64,000 nt of DNA from Chaetoderma sp. LZ-2023a (GCA_034401795.1 CM067359.1:139292816-139356815); one strand, 5' to 3'; numbered from the stretch's first letter, positions 34,206 to 45,515 are shown. Notes: generated by a model not told the origin, from the sequence alone. Made by a program: numbers and translations.

Positions 34206-34549
34206 GCTTTCCAGATTATCCATCATCACATGACATCATAACCAACTACGTGACGCGTAGGATGACGTCATAATCAATCACAGCATGAATGGCTCGATTT
34301 AGTCCGTCTTAAATGCTTAATAGTCAGACACGTACCAATTGTATATCTTTGCTATTTAATAAACATGCTATAGGCAGCAACAGCACCCAGTCAAATTAGT
34401 TTCGAAATAATCAACAGCTTACCTGTATAGTTTTCTGGAAATTGATAATCAGGGACTTCAGAGATCGATCGATCCCAACACGCGCGGATAGTGGGTGGAG
34501 CTTAGCTAGAGATGTTCAGGGCATAGATAAAACTGGAAATGTCCATTAT
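34206..34549 (-). repeat. Family B copy B4, one hairpin arm lost
   Basis: Reverse orientation; TGACGTCA is present. After AAACATGCT the first arm is missing and GGCAGCAACAGCACCC follows. The site reads GCTTACCTGTATAG on the plus strand. Confidence 0.75.
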
Positions 34550-34757
34550 ATAACTAAGGCTGCATTCACATCACTTCCGAGTAACAGTGATGTATCGAGT
34601 AGTCTGGCGTAAATCTGAACACACTAAATCGCTAATTCAATACCAGTGGTTCCCATGGAATCTCAATTTTGGTGTCTCAGGGTCAGTCAGGGACCACACC
34701 ATGAAATCTTTGGGTCCCAAACTGATATCTTGGCCTCTCATGCAGTTTTTTCTCGTC

Positions 34758-35093
34758 CAGGGGCGGACCCACTCATTTTAGATCAGTAGCCAGTGAATTA
34801 GCCAATTTTGGGATTTCATTAACCTGGACTTTCTTAGTTTGACCAATAACCTATCAATCTAATCCTTTATGATCCCGCTAGATCTTAATCACCAAGTAAG
34901 AAATGACCGGCAGGTCATGTAAGAAATAAAATATTGGATAGAATTAGATGTGTCATCATAGTTTAAGAGGAATTGACTTACAAACATACATATAAAATCA
35001 TTCGCCAGTGAATTAGTCTATTTGGATATTTTATTAGCCAACCATGAAAATTATTATCAAAAGCGAATAGGCGATTGGGTAGGTCTGTCCCTG
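34758..35093. mobile_element. hAT-like MITE with CAGGGGCGGACCCA ends
   Basis: The left end CAGGGGCGGACCCA and the right end (inverse of TGGGTAGGTCTGTCCCTG) form an imperfect terminal inverted repeat. GCCAGTGAATTAG occurs in both halves. CTCGTCCA and CTCATCCA sit at the two borders (7 of 8), though the left one overlaps the repeat by two bases. CAGGG-type ends fit hAT elements. No transposase. Confidence 0.6.
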
Positions 35094-35189
35094 CTCATCC
35101 ATGGTCAAATTATAAAAGTACCTTAGACTCACTAAGTACTATGAATTAAGGGGTTCAAAGATAGATGTTGTGGGTATTTCTGTGGAAAA

Positions 35190-36517
35190 CAAGAGGCCCA
35201 AGGGGCCTGTATCGCCCACCTGGACCATAGACATTTCAACTCGCTTTATCAACAAGCTGGCCACCGAACCATTTATACGACAGTTTCGAAAATTGCAAAT
35301 TTGAGATCAGAATACCCATATATAACACATATAAAACCAATTTCCGCCTCAAAATCCATCAAATAAAAAAATCAAATATGGACACCAAACATGCTATATT
35401 TTGATTGACCCATGGTGTCCAGGTTTTTGACGGATCAACTTCCCTTGAACAAACTTCAATGGCCCTTAGTCCCTAATCATACCTGCCAAATTTCGGCCCG
35501 ATCCCTTCAACGGTTCTGGAGAAGTTGTTTTCGCTACAACTAGGTCAACCAAGATGGTCGCCAAACCATTTGACCAATCAAATTCCCTTGAACAAACTTG
35601 GTTCAGCTCTTGCCCTAAATCAGATTTCATCAGGTATACATCAATCCCATAAGCGGCTTCGGAGATTTTTAGACGTTTCTAAAAATGGGCCAAAATCCAA
35701 GATGGCCACCGGCCCAATTGGCCGATCGTCTTCGTTTGAACAAACTTGAATCTCTACACCCTAAGGATGCTTCCTGCCAAATATAATTGAAATCGGCCAG
35801 GTAGTTCTCCAGAAGAAAATATTTAAAATTTCCCAATGCTTTAGTATGGGAGCTTTTGGCGGGTAAATGATCCAAGATGGCCACCAAACCATTTATCCGA
35901 CAGTTTCGAAAATTTTAAATCTGATCTCAGAATACCCCAAAACACATATAAAACCAATTTGGGCCTCAAAATCCATCAAATAAACAATCCAATATGGCCG
36001 CCAAACATGCTATATTTTGATTCGCCCACGGCGGCCATGTTTTTTGATGGATCAACTTCTCTTGAACAAACTTTAATGGCTCTTAGGCCATAATCATATT
36101 TGCCAAATTTTGGTCCGATCCCTTCAGCGGTTCTGGAGAAGTCATTTTCACTACAACTAGGTCAGCCAAGATGGCCGCCGAACCATTTGACCAATCAAGT
36201 TCCCTTGAACAAACTTGGTTCAGCTCTTGCTCTAGATCATATTTCATGAGATTTGCATCAATCCCCTGAGTGGTTTCGGAGAAGATTTTTAAAGACGTTT
36301 CCTAAAATCGGCCTAAATCCAAGATGGCCACTGGCCAAATTGGCTGATCAGGTTCATTTGAACAAACTTGGATCCCGGTGCCCTAAGGATGCTTCCTGCC
36401 AAATATAATTGAACTTGGCCTCGTGGTTCTTGAGAAGTCGTTTAAAGGAAAAGTTGACGGAACAGACGACGGACGGTCGCCACGGCATAAACTCACTTAG
36501 GCCAGGTGAGCTAAAAA
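35190..36517. mobile_element. 1.3-kb CAAGAGGCCC element with internal duplication
   Basis: It begins CAAGAGGCCCAAGGGGCC and GCCCACCTGGACC, and ends GGCCAGGTGAGCTAAAAA, so CCCACCTGG and CCAGGTGAG are inverted subterminal repeats. The body is a direct repeat of about 650 bp: CCATTTATACGACAGTTTCG at about 35270 recurs, slightly changed, at about 35890. AAGATGG words occur at least five times. I recall such ends as common in bivalves. Open frames inside are short and have no domain. Confidence 0.75.
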
Positions 36518-36840
36518 CCCTTATAAAGCTACTTAGTATTAACAATCATTAAGATACTCAGGGGTTCATTGAGACCCGCTGTGACTTAGATGTTGTGGGT
36601 TAAGTTGCATTTTGGGGGTACCGTATATACATCTACCCTCAAAACAACGCTTATGAGAATCCCTGTTCAATAACTCCGTCAGATTACTTAATTCGAAGAA
36701 ATAGGTGGATTAATCGATTTGAAGTACCTTAGTTTCTCCATCATGTAAATGTGTAATGTAAACGCATGTGTAGATCATAGCTACACTGCTTGAATGGTTC
36801 TTCCTAGCGAGACTCTCACACTATCATCTACAGTAACCCC

Positions 36841-37049
36841 TTAACCCTTACCACTCAGAGATTAAACCTTTAAATTGTCCAATTAAATTTAAAAGATGAA
36901 CTGGTGTACATTTTTCAACAAATTTGGTGGGAGATGTTGCTGTCACAGACAGCAACCATCGTCCACCAAAATTGTTGAAAAATTAACACCAGTTTTTTGC
37001 TATTGACCCAGTAAAAATATAATTTTGACATCAGAGTGATAATGGTTAA
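36841..37049. repeat. Family C copy C4, whole
   Basis: TTAACCCTTACCACTCAGAG start and AGTGATAATGGTTAA end, with a full hairpin. Confidence 0.8.
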
Positions 37050-37439
37050 TTCACCAATCTTGACTGTTAGTCTAATTTATTGACATTTCAGGAAATACAT
37101 GTCGCTATGCTTCACAGATAATTAATCTACCTGTCTACCAGGATATACCTGACGAACACCCAGGTGATCAGATAAGAATTGAATGCCATCATCAACAAGA
37201 ATGCATCAAGAATTTAATCTGATTAACCTGTCATAATTATCGACAAAGCGATCAAGTACAGCACTTGATAACATTTGATTAGATATAATAATATATTTGG
37301 TTTGTGAAAATTGTGAATTTTTTCTGATGTGTATTTACATGTAATGTCACAAACTGAAATATGCAAATTTAATCCTCCAATCAAATTTACACTCAAATTT
37401 ACATGAATGTTTATCTTGTAATCATCAAAATCATGAAGT
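37050..37439. other. No gene recognised
   Basis: Unique AT-rich sequence. Confidence 0.4.
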
Positions 37440-37957
37440 TTTCCAAGCCACCAAACATCGTCGGCCATTTTTTTCCAAAACATTCAGCAGGTCCAAAGTT
37501 TTTGCCAATGGATGAATCCAGTTTTAACTACATGTATGCCCCGACCATCTCTAGCTAAGCTCCATCAATGCTTTGCGTGTGTTAGGGATCAATCGAACCC
37601 TGCATTCTCTGAATCTTGATTTCCGGAAAACTATATACCAGTAGGTAAGCTGTTGACTATTTTAAAACTAATTTGACTAGATGCTGTTGCTGCGCATATG
37701 GCGGCAACAGTGCCCAGTCAAATTAGTTTCAAAATATTCAAACAGAATGTTTAGTAAATAGTAAAGACATACAATTCGTACAACTTAACAGACTACTATG
37801 CATTTATGACAGACTAAGTCCAGAGACTAAGTCCAGTCATTCATGACGTAATTGATTATGACGTCAGCCTACACATGAAATCATATGATTAACAGAGATA
37901 CTGGATTTCTCTGTCGAAAATTATTGTCTGGTGGATTGGATCAGTCAAAAGGTTAAA
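37440..37957. repeat. Family D copy D9, interrupted by B5
   Basis: The left piece ends TTCAGCAGGTCCAAAG and TGCCAATGG. The right piece (about 37906 on) continues AAATTATTGTCTGGTGG to AGGTTAA, which is the D sequence expected next. Confidence 0.65.
37510..37906 (+). repeat. Family B copy B5, inserted in D9
   Basis: Starts ATCCAGTTTTAAC and ends ACTGGATTTC. The hairpin pairs GATGCTGTTGCTGC with GCGGCAACAGTGCC. TGACGTCA lies in the right half, and AGACTAAGTCCAG is duplicated in tandem. Confidence 0.75.
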
Positions 37958-38058
37958 GATCTGCACATACAGTGATAGAGTACAATAATCATAATCATGC
38001 ATATTTATTGTTTTAATTATAAACCTAACATTTCTCTAGAACATATTTTGCTGCTTTC

Positions 38059-38275
38059 TAACCCCTTAACACTCACATCTTGAAAAATGTCCATCTGCAG
38101 ACCAAGAGAAGACCATTTTTGAACATTTTACCACTGGAATAAATGGGATAACCGAGCCAGCCATTCCAGTGGTAAATTTACAAAAATAGTCTTCTTTTGG
38201 TTTCTTTTGTCTGCAAATGGGCATTTTCTTGGAATTTTCTTGAACAAATTCGAGGGTTAAAACTTAAAGGGTTAA
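38059..38275 (+). repeat. Family A copy A34
   Basis: CTAACCCCTTAACACTCACA start; the alpha end is shortened. The right arm contains an extra TTTGGTTTCTTTTG. Confidence 0.75.
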
Positions 38276-38409
38276 GTCAAGATTAGAATTCTATTTTACA
38301 TCTATTTCATACCAATACATAGTTACATCCATGTCGACCAAAATGAGTATGTTGGCATATACTAAAGTGTCAAACAGCGTCCATTTGAGATAATGTGGGA
38401 AGGGAATTC

Positions 38410-38762
38410 ACCTTTCCAGAGTATCCATCCAACATCTGACCTTGTATGACGTCATAATCAGCTCAGCGCGTGTATGAAGTCATAATCATTACCTCACAAA
38501 GGGTTCCATATAGACCGTCACCAAATCTCAGATGATCCGACACGTTGTATGAATTGCATGTCTTTGTAATTCTTCGCTATTTAATAAACATGCTGTTGAA
38601 TATTTTGAAACTAATTTGACTGGGCGCTGTTGCTGCCTGCAACATATTCAACAGCTTACCTGTGTAGTTTGTTTGGAAATTGATCGATCCCAACACGAGC
38701 GAGGTGTGGGTGAAGCTTAGCTAGAGATGGGCGGGCATAGCTAAAACCTGAATGGTCCATTG
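38410..38762 (-). repeat. Family B copy B6
   Basis: Reverse orientation; ATGACGTCATAATCA is present. The second arm is lost after GCGCTGTTGCTGCC. Confidence 0.75.
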
Positions 38763-39139
38763 GCCTTTGGAGCTTTGACATCAGGAAAGTATAATTTCAT
38801 CAAACTTAAATTAAATATTGAAATAATTTACATGTTATTGTGCATATACCTATGGAAAGCGAAGCCTATCTGCCATTTTTAATTTCATGTAATTTTTTAC
38901 TAACCATTCATGACCAAGCTAAGCACGTTGTTTGAATAAATTTACTCGCTAATTTGCCATTTCAACTTTGGCTGGGGATCTAGTCAACTATATTTAACCA
39001 CTATTATGTCAAAACTAAGATAATGATATTATAGATATTTCCTTTGCATAATAATTGCCTTCATAAAATGATACTTGTTTATTTTTGCACCCTCAGTCTG
39101 GCTGTCCATCACTAGAGTTACACCTGCACCATACTTCTA
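38763..39139. other. No gene recognised
   Basis: Unique AT-rich sequence. Confidence 0.4.
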
Positions 39140-39300
39140 TAAGACATGTCATGTCAGAAGTACTTGAGAAGTATTTCAAATACTTATCATAAGTATTTGT
39201 ATTTGTATTTAAATACCTTGCAAAAAACAAGTATTTGTATTTGAACAATTCCAAAGTATTTGTATTTAAATACTTTTGAATGTATATGACCCCAGCCCTG
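39140..39300 (-). mobile_element. Truncated hAT-like end with AAGTATTTGTATTTAAATAC words
   Basis: Read on the minus strand it starts CAGGGCTGGGGTCATATAC and continues with repeated AAGTATTT/AAATACAAATACTT words. The opposite end is not found nearby. Confidence 0.5.
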
Positions 39301-39948
39301 ATACATGTACACATATTTCACCCAACACCATCCTAATACTACGGGCTAAAATAGTGCTATATGTTTGTTATTGAACATCAAGTTAAAAGGCATAAGTATT
39401 AGCATCATGCAGTGTGAAGGAATATGTAAGGCGTTCATGGCTAGAACTGACAATTTGGACTTTATCTTTAGGAAGTCACTTTTCATCAGTTACAAGACTG
39501 TTAACTGATTTTACAATTTTCTCTGTCAAAGATTGTTATCACTCAACGCTTCTTATGCCTCTTAACATTGGCGATGAGTTCTTGGAGATTATAACTTGTA
39601 AGAGTTATTAAAGTTTTGATGGCAGATGATAAAAAATGTATTTTATACGAATACATTTACTGCCGCATTCATCGTGTGTTTACATTTTGTTGAAACTGAT
39701 TAAAAGAAAGCTGGAATACATGTACTTTAGACACTGGTGCTGGTGAAAGCTGTTTCTGTCTTAGAGATAGCAACAGCTTTAAATAGGGCTGATTTCAACA
39801 GATGCAATGCAGCCATTATGTAAGCACTTGGATATAAAAGTAATCGATTCTAACATTTCATGAATAAGAGAAATTATCCTTAGGCGGTTCTGAACGGCTG
39901 GAAAAATTCTAGATTCACTTTCATTTAGCATAATAGGGTGTGTTCATT
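39301..39948. other. No gene recognised; one E-like arm
   Basis: GAAAGCTGTTTCTGTC and AGCAACAGCTTTA at about 39740-39782 are a decayed family E hairpin. Confidence 0.4.
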
Positions 39949-40019
39949 TTGGAAACAATATTGCTGAAAGCTGTTGCTGTTCTAGACAGCAACAGCTTTC
40001 AGCAACATTGTTTCCAAAG
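39949..40019. repeat. Perfect-class hairpin, family E
   Basis: GGAAACAATATTGCTGAAAG and CTGTTGCTGT pair with ACAGCAACAG and CTTTCAGCAACATTGTTTCC around a 5-nt loop, with one mismatch over about 31 bp. The size is similar to a precursor microRNA, but the family context suggests a MITE core. Confidence 0.75.
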
Positions 40020-40697
40020 TATATATTCTATTGGCTTCAGAAAGAGTGATGAATTTCCGATATATTTTAAGCGATATTCAGAATTCATACGACATCAAAC
40101 ATCTCAGATAGTGAAGAAGATAGAAAGAAAATTACTTTTTTTAAACATCTAAAGAAAGCTTAAATAAGAGCTAGGGAAAGAGATGGAGATTTACAAAAGT
40201 GATAACCAAATCAGAATGTCAAAGGCGGAGGAAAAAAACCCTGTGTCCGGAAATTCAAGATATGTTATAAATACACGTATTAAGTGAACCATTACAATAT
40301 ATATTGAGATAAGTATATTGTATTAGGACAGACCTTGGACGTTTGACGGAAAGCTACACGTACACTATGTAATATCTCAAAATGTCACGAATGGAAAGAA
40401 AGATGTGGGTTTTTTGCTTAATAATCATGTTAAAAAGATGCAGATATATTATCATAACATGTACATGTACGATATTTTTTATAACTACGCAGATGGGCTG
40501 CGTCCCATGTGTCGAGACATATAGTGGCAGTGTCGCAAAATAGGAATTTCTTAAAACCCCGTAAAAATATAGAAATAATTTTAAAATCATTTCAATTTAT
40601 GATGTCGACTAGCTGCAATGAGGGTATAGATCAAACATGTGAAGTTTATTTAAGATCGGTTAACTCCTTGATGAATTAAATGGCCATTGAAAAACTT
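40020..40697. other. No gene recognised
   Basis: Unique AT-rich sequence. Confidence 0.4.
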
Positions 40698-40893
40698 TAA
40701 CATAATTACCAGTCCGGAACCCCAGAAAAATATTTGAAAATTATTTACCACTAAAATGACTCGGGCTCGGCTATCGAGCCAGTTATTCCAGATGTAAATT
40801 TTCTAATATTAGTCTTCTCAAGGTCTGCAAATGGAGATTTCTTAAGACCACTGCGGAAGTCGCTTTTGGCCGGATTGAGTGTTTACGGGTTAA
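40698..40893 (-). repeat. Family A copy A35
   Basis: The left end is diverged; the arms and the alpha end (GGCCGGATTGAGTG) are clear. Confidence 0.7.
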
Positions 40894-40996
40894 TCTTGCC
40901 AGGATTCTATGAGCACAATTTCAATGCAAGAAAGGTTATATATACACACATGCCCAGTCATGCCATGTGTCAATGATTCTCCCCTGAAAACACACA

Positions 40997-41193
40997 CTAA
41001 CCCTTAATAATTTGAAATTCCAATGTCATAATTTCAGTGCAAATATACAGGAATGCTGTTAAACATGTTGAAACTAATTTAACTGGAACCGGATGCTGAC
41101 AGTAACAGCTCTAAGTTGAATTAGTTTCAAAATATTCAACACATTATTCTTTATATCATAAGGAATTTCTTGTTTCTGGGCTGTACCGGTTAA
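40997..41193 (+). repeat. Family F-like copy F5
   Basis: CTAACCCTTAATAATTTG start, arms TTGAAACTAATTTAACTGG and TGAATTAGTTTCAAAATAT, and CCGGTTAA end. Confidence 0.6.
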
Positions 41194-41348
41194 AACTGTT
41201 AATATATAAATTCAATAAATTATGAAGGCATTGGGAATTTCCACAAATAAAAACATTTTTTCAAAGATTATACTACCTTTTCTGCGGCTATAATTACATA
41301 AGAGCAAGGCACCATGTTCTCGATGTACATAGCAAATTCATTAGCCAT

Positions 41349-41554
41349 TTAACCCTGATAACACTCATGTCAAAATTTTCATTTTCAAATTGAATTAAAA
41401 GAACTCGAGTCCATTTTCCTCACAAATTTGCTGGAAGATGTTGCTGTCATAGACAGCAACATCGTCCACCAAAATTGTTGAAAAATGTACAACAGATTCT
41501 TTGCTACTAACACAGTAAGAGACCGAATATTGACATCAGAGAGGTAATGGTTAA
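41349..41554. repeat. Family C copy C5, whole
   Basis: TTAACCCTGATAACACTCATG start and GAGAGGTAATGGTTAA end. It shares its right TTAA with A36. Confidence 0.8.
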
Positions 41555-41780
41555 TCATCAAGACAACAAAAACTGGTCCTTGTAGCAGTCTTGAGATATC
41601 ATCAATTTGGAGGCCAAGCGGTTATTATTTTAATTTTACGAGTGAAATGAATGTGCTTGATAACAGAGCCAGTCATTCCAGTGATAAATTTTCAAAAATA
41701 TAGCCTTGTGACTTACAAATTGTTATTTGCTAAGCAGAAACTAAGCTAATTTTTTTTTAATCTTGCCATTCAAGGGTTAA
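41551..41780 (+). repeat. Family A copy A36, diverged
   Basis: TTAATCATCAAGACAAC start and CTTGCCATTCAAGGGTTAA end, with weakened arms. Confidence 0.7.
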
Positions 41781-41864
41781 TGTATTGAAGAAGCTCTGGA
41801 GTGCTACAATGGCTAAGATCTGTCTGTGTGTATATACACCCGTGTTCAGCATGATAATGAAAGG

Positions 41865-42005
41865 ATCTGATCTGTCACTCAAGTATCTGACATCATAATC
41901 AATACCTCACGTTAGCTGATGATACAATCATAATAATGTCGTTCCTTCATGAAGGTTGCAATAGTTAGCTATATCACAAAAGCGTCTGAATTGTACGTCT
42001 TCGAT
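41865..42005 (-). repeat. Family B fragment, diverged
   Basis: ATCTGTCACTCAAGTATCTG and CATCATAATCAATACC match the segment at 56090, itself a diverged B right end. Confidence 0.45.
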
Positions 42006-42012
42006 TAATTCA

Positions 42013-42222
42013 TAATTTACCCCCTTCTTGACGAAACCAGCCAAAACTTACCTCTGCAGTGGACCTGTGGAATGGCTATTTTTGAAAATTTACCACTGGA
42101 ATAAATGAGCCAGTCATTCCATTGATAAATTTTCAAAAATAGTCTTCTCTTGGCATCCAAATGGACATTCAATTGACAAATATTTAAATTTTCCTGAGAA
42201 AACTTACCCCTTAAAGGGTTAA
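42013..42222 (+). repeat. Family A copy A37, left arm shortened
   Basis: AAACCAGCCAAAAC alpha end, then part of the left arm is missing (CTGTGGAATGGCTATTTTTG). The right arm and beta end follow. Confidence 0.7.
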
Positions 42223-42224
42223 TA

Positions 42225-42325
42225 AATGCTCTGTTGAATATTTTGAGTGATTTGACCGGAAGCTGTGAATGCTCCCTAGATGTGGCAACACCAGCTCCAT
42301 GTTAATTTAGTTTTAAAAATAACCA
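42225..42325 (+). repeat. F/B-like hairpin, degenerate
   Basis: TGTTGAATATTTTGAGTGAT, GGAAGCTGTGAATGC and the weak inverse TTAATTTAGTTTTAAAAAT. Confidence 0.4.
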
Positions 42326-42556
42326 ACAGTTAATTCAAAATGATCAAAACTTTTCCTGCAAATGAAATTGTACAAGATATACATGTATGTATTTCAGTGC
42401 TAAACCAGTCAAGGACACCTCTCAAAGTTATAAATGGGGAATTCTGAATTGCACCACAAAAAAACTGCACAATGTGATGGAGAAATGTTTTGTTATATAT
42501 AAGTGTAAATGTACATGAAGAGCGTGAATATATTATTTATGTCAATGCATCACACG

Positions 42557-42799
42557 TTAACTCTTATACGGACAACTTGGCCAAAACTGGCCTCTTCTGT
42601 GTGGTCTTGAGAAATATCCTTTTGTAAGTCAAAAGATAACCTTTTAAAGTTTTACCAATGGAATGACTGACTCATTAACCGAGCCACTAATTCCACTGAT
42701 AAAGTTTCAAAAATAGTCATTATTTGACCTGCAAATGGACATTTAATTCACTAAGCAAGAATTGTAAAGTTCTCAAATCTTTACCATTAATGGGTTTAA
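42557..42799 (+). repeat. Family A copy A38
   Basis: TTAACTCTTATACGGACAAC start. The arms hold many mismatches. End TACCATTAATGGGTTTAA. Confidence 0.75.
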
Positions 42800-43479
42800 A
42801 TAAAAACATTTGTGAAAAGTAAACACAGTCAGGAGATCAGTCTGAATCAGCAAATACATGTATCCATTCATTTTCAACCACAAATGTACACTTACACCCA
42901 TCCACCACTCCTTCCTCCACCAACCCAACCCCTCCCATGCCCCACCCCAAAAAGGGAGATGGGTTCCTATAACTGCAACAGATTTGTGTCAAATGAGATT
43001 TAAGGCATTCAGCAAATTATCAGTGTGATAGTCTTAAAATTGATATTCTCGGACCTTAGGTGTTCAAAGGATTATGGGTAAGCCAAGGTTTGTTTTACTG
43101 ACAGCTGACAGTAATAACAATCGGGACGCCAGTCCGCAACTCTGAGGGAGGTGTGAAAGATGATGATAATAATACATCTTAGACAACACAGATTTACTCC
43201 TACTCTTCCTCTCTCTATGACATTCACTAACAAGCTCACTGACCACTGTGGTCAAACAAACAAAAGCATGATGATCCTTCACCTAAACCACACTAACACC
43301 GCTCCTCGCTAATCCGCCATAATCCTCTCTTTGTCAAAGCCGTAATACAAACTGCATACAAACTTGAGCAGAGGCTTGTGGAGACACTACTTCACAATAC
43401 CTGGATGACATTTCCGATTACCTTGTACTATGACTGTAAAGACCTGTACATATACATTTAATGAACGACCTGTACATAT
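42800..43479. other. No gene recognised
   Basis: A C-rich segment lies at 42890-42955. A 72-codon minus-strand frame (43064-43282) has no domain. Confidence 0.4.
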
Positions 43480-43707
43480 AGATTTAGTGGTCAAGCCATC
43501 CAAAACCAGCCTCCGCAGTGGTCTTGAGGAATGTCCATTTGCAGACCAAGAGAGGACCATTTTTAAAAATTTACCACAGGAATCCCTGGCTCAATAAACG
43601 AACCAGTCATTCCAGTAGTAAGTAGTAGCTTCTCTTGGCCTGCAAATGGACATTCAACATGAAAATATTTAGATTTTCTTGACCAAATTTGACCACTAAA
43701 GGGTTAA
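43480..43707 (+). repeat. Family A copy A39
   Basis: GGTCAAGCCATCC alpha end. The right arm is shortened to AGTAGTAAGTAGTAGC. Confidence 0.75.
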
Positions 43708-43870
43708 AACTATGCTGAAAAATTGATACTAGCTGCATGACAGGTCAACTGCTGTTTTAGATATCAACCTCTTTCAGGTGAACAATGTCTTGAGAATAGA
43801 CTCCAGAACATGAGAAATTTGGGAGAAGTAATACTAGAACTCGAAATTTGAGCAGTCAGTGATAAACTGG

Positions 43871-44112
43871 TTAGCCCTTTAATCCTCAAATCGGCCAAAA
43901 AACGCTTTCTGCAGTGGTCTTGAAGAATGTCCATTTGGACACTTAGAGAACTATTTTGAAAAGTTACCACTGGAATGACTGGCTCGATGAACGAGCCAGT
44001 CATTCAAGTGGTAAATTTTCCAAAATAGTCTACTTACTCTTGGTCTGCAAATGGACGTTCTCAGTGAGAAAATTGAAATTTTCTTGAACAAATATGCGGG
44101 TTACAGGGTTAA
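43871..44112 (+). repeat. Family A copy A40, whole
   Basis: TTAGCCCTTTAATCCTC start and GGGTTACAGGGTTAA end, with a strong hairpin. Confidence 0.8.
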
Positions 44113-44406
44113 ACTGAGAGCATATTGTACACAGCACTTAAATAACTAACCAGCATTTTTATCATCCAGATTAATTAAAGAGAAACAAAGGTCCTTATCT
44201 ATCGCAATTAATCGTGAGGCGATAACGATCAACAACAGCTGATCTGAACTTGTCCACCTGTGGAATAAATATTATTATTATCATTATTATTCGGCACACC
44301 TGTACAGGTATAATCTCAGTCCAAGATCTGCCAGCAGTGATACTAATGGAATGTGTAAGTAATTGCGCCTGCATCCTGGTTCATAGGAGATGACAAGAGT
44401 GATAAT

Positions 44407-44634
44407 TTAACTCTTTAAACTCCAAATTTGTTCAAGAAAATATCTATCTGTTCATAGAAAATGTTCATTTGTACAGCATGAGATCATTTCAGAAAATTTA
44501 TCATTGGAATGACTGGTTCAGTTATCGAGCCTAAGTCCTTCTAGAGGTATATTTTCAAAAATAATTCTTTGGCCTACATTGCCCGGGCATTTTGCAAGAA
44601 CTGAAGAAGCCATTTTTGGCCAGATTGACTAAAC
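44407..44634 (-). repeat. Family A copy A41, diverged
   Basis: TTAACTCTTTAAACTCC start. The arms are diverged and the alpha end is recognisable (AAGCCATTTTTGGCCAG). Confidence 0.65.
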
Positions 44635-44873
44635 TCAAGCTGGCCAAAAAAAGGCGGATGCAGTTTTTGAAAAATGTCTTTATAACCCAGGAGTTTTGAA
44701 TGCTATATGGTGCATTCACATTTATACACTAAAGATTATTTGAAAGAAAATACAAATTGCCTTAGAAAACAACGATTTTTTTATCAACCCGTTTTAGAAA
44801 TTCTCAAAATTTCAGCAAACAATTGCTTTAGTTGAATGCTTTTGTAAGCATCAATTATGACACATGCACACAA

Positions 44874-45320
44874 TTAACCTTTTTGCACTCAAACTTGGAA
44901 AGACCGGCTTCTATACTGGTCTTAACCCATTAACCTTCGAATGTTTTTAAAAAATCAAATTTTCTCATTAAAAATCTCTATTTGCAGACCAAGAGAAGAC
45001 TATTTTTTAAATTTTACTACGGGAATGACTGGCTTGTTATCAAGCCAGTCATTCCAGTGGTAAATTTTCAAAAATACTCTTCTCTTGTTCTGCAAATGTG
45101 GACATTTCTCAAGACCACTGCAGAAGCCGTTTTTGGCTGATATGAGTGTTAAAGGGCTAAGAAATGTCCATTTGTACATGTAGACAGAGAAAAGACTAGA
45201 TTTGACAATTTAGCACTGGAGCTCATTGGCTGGATAACCAACCTCTCAAGTCCTTCCAGTAATCACTTGGACATTTTCTATGAGAAGACTGAAACTTTCT
45301 TTAGCATGTTAAAGGGTTAA
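44874..45320 (+). repeat. Family A copy A42, split by A43
   Basis: The alpha end runs to TACTGGTCTTAA. After the insertion it resumes GAAATGTCCATTTGTAC and proceeds through diverged arms to ATGTTAAAGGGTTAA. Confidence 0.8.
44922..45160 (-). repeat. Family A copy A43, inserted in A42 at an internal TTAA
   Basis: It starts TTAACCCATTAACCTTCG and ends GTGTTAAAGGGCTAA, with a near-perfect hairpin. It is better kept than its host copy, as expected for the younger insertion. Confidence 0.85.
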
Positions 45321-45430
45321 GCGTTAAATTATGAGTTCAAACAACAGACTGACCATGGCCAGCTGACCAGTGTCCATTACATTCATGCAGATATCTATTT
45401 CACAAAACCATATATGCACAACTATATCTT

Positions 45431-45515
45431 GGACTGAATATTTTAAAACTAATTTACCTGGTAATCAACAATTTAGATCTTCCAGTCAAATTAGTTTCAA
45501 AATATTCAAGAGAAT
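45431..45515. repeat. F-like hairpin
   Basis: GAATATTTTAAAACTAATTT pairs with AAATTAGTTTCAAAATATTC. Confidence 0.6.
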
